Shown here piece by piece: positions 62,610 through 64,000 of a stretch of DNA of 64,000 bases. Source of the stretch: Desulfovibrionaceae bacterium (GTDB lineage Bacteria; Desulfobacterota; Desulfovibrionia; Desulfovibrionales; Desulfovibrionaceae); contig JAVHLG010000011.1 of the NCBI GenBank assembly GCA_031082225.1, positions 1 through 64,000 on the forward strand, read 5' to 3'. Under the pieces are notes generated by a model. The model was given only the letters and a program-made list of their open reading frames with translations. It did no database searches and was not told the DNA's origin. The first letter of the stretch is position 1. Every line of letters starts with the position of its first letter. Position numbers and translations under genes: made by a program.

Positions 62610-63980
62610 TTACTCCCTTCCACCATCCGCATCGCCTGCGGCCTTGCCGCAGGCGATGCCGTTCGGGGGTCCAGGGGGACAGTGTCCCCCTGGTGAGGGA
62701 GGGGTGTGGGGAGGGGGCGAAGCCCTCTCCCCACATTCCCGTTCCCCGGCCACGAGAAACACGGGGTTGTCGGGGGTGAGGCGGTGGTGGCGGCCCAGGG
62801 GGGTTTCGCTGGAAGCCTGGATATGGGTGGCCTGGCATATCCAGGCGTGGTCGGCGAAAAAGGCCCGGGCGCGTTCCAGGGTGGCCAACAGCGTGGCGGC
62901 AACGACCAGTCGGCCGTCTGGTTTGAGGCGCTTGGCGGCGGCGCTCAGGATGCCCGGGTTTTGGGAGAGTCCGCCGCCGAGGAAGATACGATCCGGATCG
63001 GGCAGACTTTGGAGGGCGTCGGGCAGGGCGGCCAGGATGGGGGTGACGGTGAGGGCCCCGGTTTTCTGGATGTTGCGACGCAGGTGTTCGAAGCGTCCGG
63101 GGTGTTTTTCCACGGCGTAGACGCTGCCGCCGGGGCACAGCAGGGCGGCCTCCAGGGCCACGGCGCCGGTTCCCGCGCCGAGATCCCAGACCACGTCCGT
63201 GCGGCGGATGCGCAGCAGGGCCAGGGCGGCGGCCCGGGCCGGGAGCTTGGTGAACACGGTGTCGTCGCGGGACAGGGAGACATCGGCAAGGCCCAGGGTC
63301 AGGGGTGTTTCCGGGGGCCTCAGGCGTTCGAGAAAGACCAGGTTCAGGGGCGAGAAGGCGTCGTCCGGAAGATTGGCGGCCACGGGAAGCGTCAGGGTGG
63401 TGTGGTTTTCGTCCGCCAGCCCCATGTTTTCGAAGACGTGCAGGGCAAAGGCGTCCCCGCCCCGGTGCAGCACGGCCCGGGCCAGGGCGGGCGGGGTGTT
63501 GGCGGCGTCGGTGTAGACGGCGGCCTGTCCGGCCCGCATGAGGGCCTGAAACAGGGCGGCGTGGTCGCTGCGGCCGTGCAGGCTGACGGCCGGGATGTCC
63601 TGCCAGGGGCGCGCCAGCCGGGCGGCCATGGCGGCGACGGCGGTCACGTTGGGGACAAAGCGCAGGGCCGACGGGCTGAAGCGGGACAGCAGGGTGCGGC
63701 CGATGCCGAAAAAAAGCGGATCGCCGTCGGCCAGGACCATTACCCGGCCGCCTGCGGCCTGACGCCCGGCCAGGGTATCCAGGATGGGGGCCAGGGGGGC
63801 GGCAAGCGCGATTTTTTCGGCCGGATGCGCGGCAAAGGCGGCCAGGATGCGTTTCCCGGCGGCCACCACCGTGGCGTTGTCCATTGCGTCGGCAGCCTGG
63901 GGGGGGATCTTTGGCGCGCCGATGCCCACGCCGACGACGAACAGGGGATGTGTCGTGTTGCCCATGGCCCTGGTGTACAT
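62610..63980 (-). CDS. cbiET: bifunctional cobalt-precorrin-7 C5-methyltransferase / precorrin-6B C15 methylating-decarboxylating enzyme
   Basis: A fusion of about 456 residues, matching CobL/CbiET: an N-terminal tetrapyrrole methylase (CbiE; PLFVVGVGIGAPK, MVLADGDPLFFGIGRTLL, FVPNVTAVAAMAARLA) and a C-terminal CbiT methyltransferase (DVVWDLGAGTGAVALEAALL). It methylates C-5 and C-15 and decarboxylates the acetate side chain in anaerobic cobalamin synthesis. The last 45 or so residues, after FLVAGE, are low-complexity sequence encoded by three strong palindromes. Starts at 63980 and 63965 are both possible, and the frame stays open to the window edge, so the true start may lie outside. Confidence 0.9.
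   Translation of the reverse strand: MYTRAMGNTTHPLFVVGVGIGAPKIPPQAADAMDNATVVAAGKRILAAFAAHPAEKIALAAPLAPILDTLAGRQAAGGRVMVLADGDPLFFGIGRTLLSRFSPSALRFVPNVTAVAAMAARLARPWQDIPAVSLHGRSDHAALFQALMRAGQAAVYTDAANTPPALARAVLHRGGDAFALHVFENMGLADENHTTLTLPVAANLPDDAFSPLNLVFLERLRPPETPLTLGLADVSLSRDDTVFTKLPARAAALALLRIRRTDVVWDLGAGTGAVALEAALLCPGGSVYAVEKHPGRFEHLRRNIQKTGALTVTPILAALPDALQSLPDPDRIFLGGGLSQNPGILSAAAKRLKPDGRLVVAATLLATLERARAFFADHAWICQATHIQASSETPLGRHHRLTPDNPVFLVAGERECGERASPPPHTPPSPGGHCPPGPPNGIACGKAAGDADGGRE
62631..62734. repeat. three consecutive palindromes in the cbiET 3' coding end
   Basis: Perfect inverted repeats of 12 bp (62631-62642 with 62646-62657) and 11 bp (62671-62681 with 62683-62693) are followed by an 8-bp one (62706-62713 with 62727-62734). 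All lie inside the cbiET frame. Confidence 0.85.
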
Positions 63981-64000
63981 GCCCGGGAGGCCGGGGTCAA

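Noticed and set aside
1..64000. tRNA, rRNA or riboswitch genes
   Set aside because: I saw no cloverleaf, rRNA stretch or recognisable riboswitch core by eye; a covariance-model search could still find one, especially upstream of the cobalamin genes.

Overview
The window is high-GC DNA that looks like a chromosome segment from a sulfate-reducing Desulfovibrionaceae bacterium. The main clues are a TunR-type regulator (a family described from sulfate-reducing Deltaproteobacteria) next to a TSUP transporter, an NrfHA cytochrome c nitrite reductase, late anaerobic-type cobalamin genes (cbiET, cbiF/cobM, cobT), a carbamoyltransferase/SxtJ/DUF5989 triad and many chemotaxis and hybrid-kinase genes. 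No rRNA, tRNA, CRISPR array, complete insertion sequence or prophage was recognised. The species cannot be named from the sequence alone.

Layout. 1-3.5 kb: universal stress protein, TunR and a divergent TSUP transporter whose promoter carries a candidate operator. 3.6-8.3 kb: glycosyltransferase, a plant-type phosphofructokinase with an altered GGDG motif, CobT and an unrecognised protein. 8.8-13.8 kb: nrfHA with a textbook terminator, a PH-domain membrane protein, an EamA transporter and a phenylacetate-CoA ligase-like enzyme. 14.3-20.3 kb: three overlapping signalling genes (Cache-HK-REC, REC-HK, REC-PAS-HK-REC). 20.3-24.6 kb: a decayed zeta-toxin-like gene with its small partner beside a duplicated piece of argC, then argC, DUF1844, pyruvate kinase and a lower-GC acetyltransferase. 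25-29.5 kb: NfeD plus stomatin pair and a Pat-type lysine acetyltransferase. 29.5-35 kb: a chemosensory operon on the minus strand (MCP, CheW, STAS, CheA, receiver) lacking CheR and CheB.

35-43 kb: an unusually AT-rich spacer, a MarR regulator followed by 58-59 bp tandem repeats, an EF-G-like GTPase without the catalytic His, and a ParB-like/SPL-like radical SAM operon. 42.7-51.4 kb: SxtJ, DUF5989 and carbamoyltransferase, a small secreted protein, a SidJ-related pseudokinase whose 3' end is duplicated (136 bp, perfect) around an orphan HTH antitoxin gene, a TPR-SGNH protein and a hexapeptide acyltransferase; together these suggest surface-polysaccharide work. 51.5-57.6 kb: BMP-type binding protein, Fur regulator, cyclic-nucleotide-binding protein overlapping an ABC transporter with a greatly expanded nucleotide-binding domain, and CheV. 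57.9-64 kb: M23 peptidase, LysM lipoprotein, WrbA, TrmFO, cbiF/cobM and cbiET, the last two joined by a cluster of strong palindromes that are translated.

The most unusual items are the 136-bp duplication with the captured HTH gene in the pseudokinase locus, the expanded ABC ATPase, the TunR/TSUP pair with a candidate operator, the internally deleted zeta toxin beside the argC duplication, the ParB/SPL-like pair, and the coding palindromes between cbiET and cobM.
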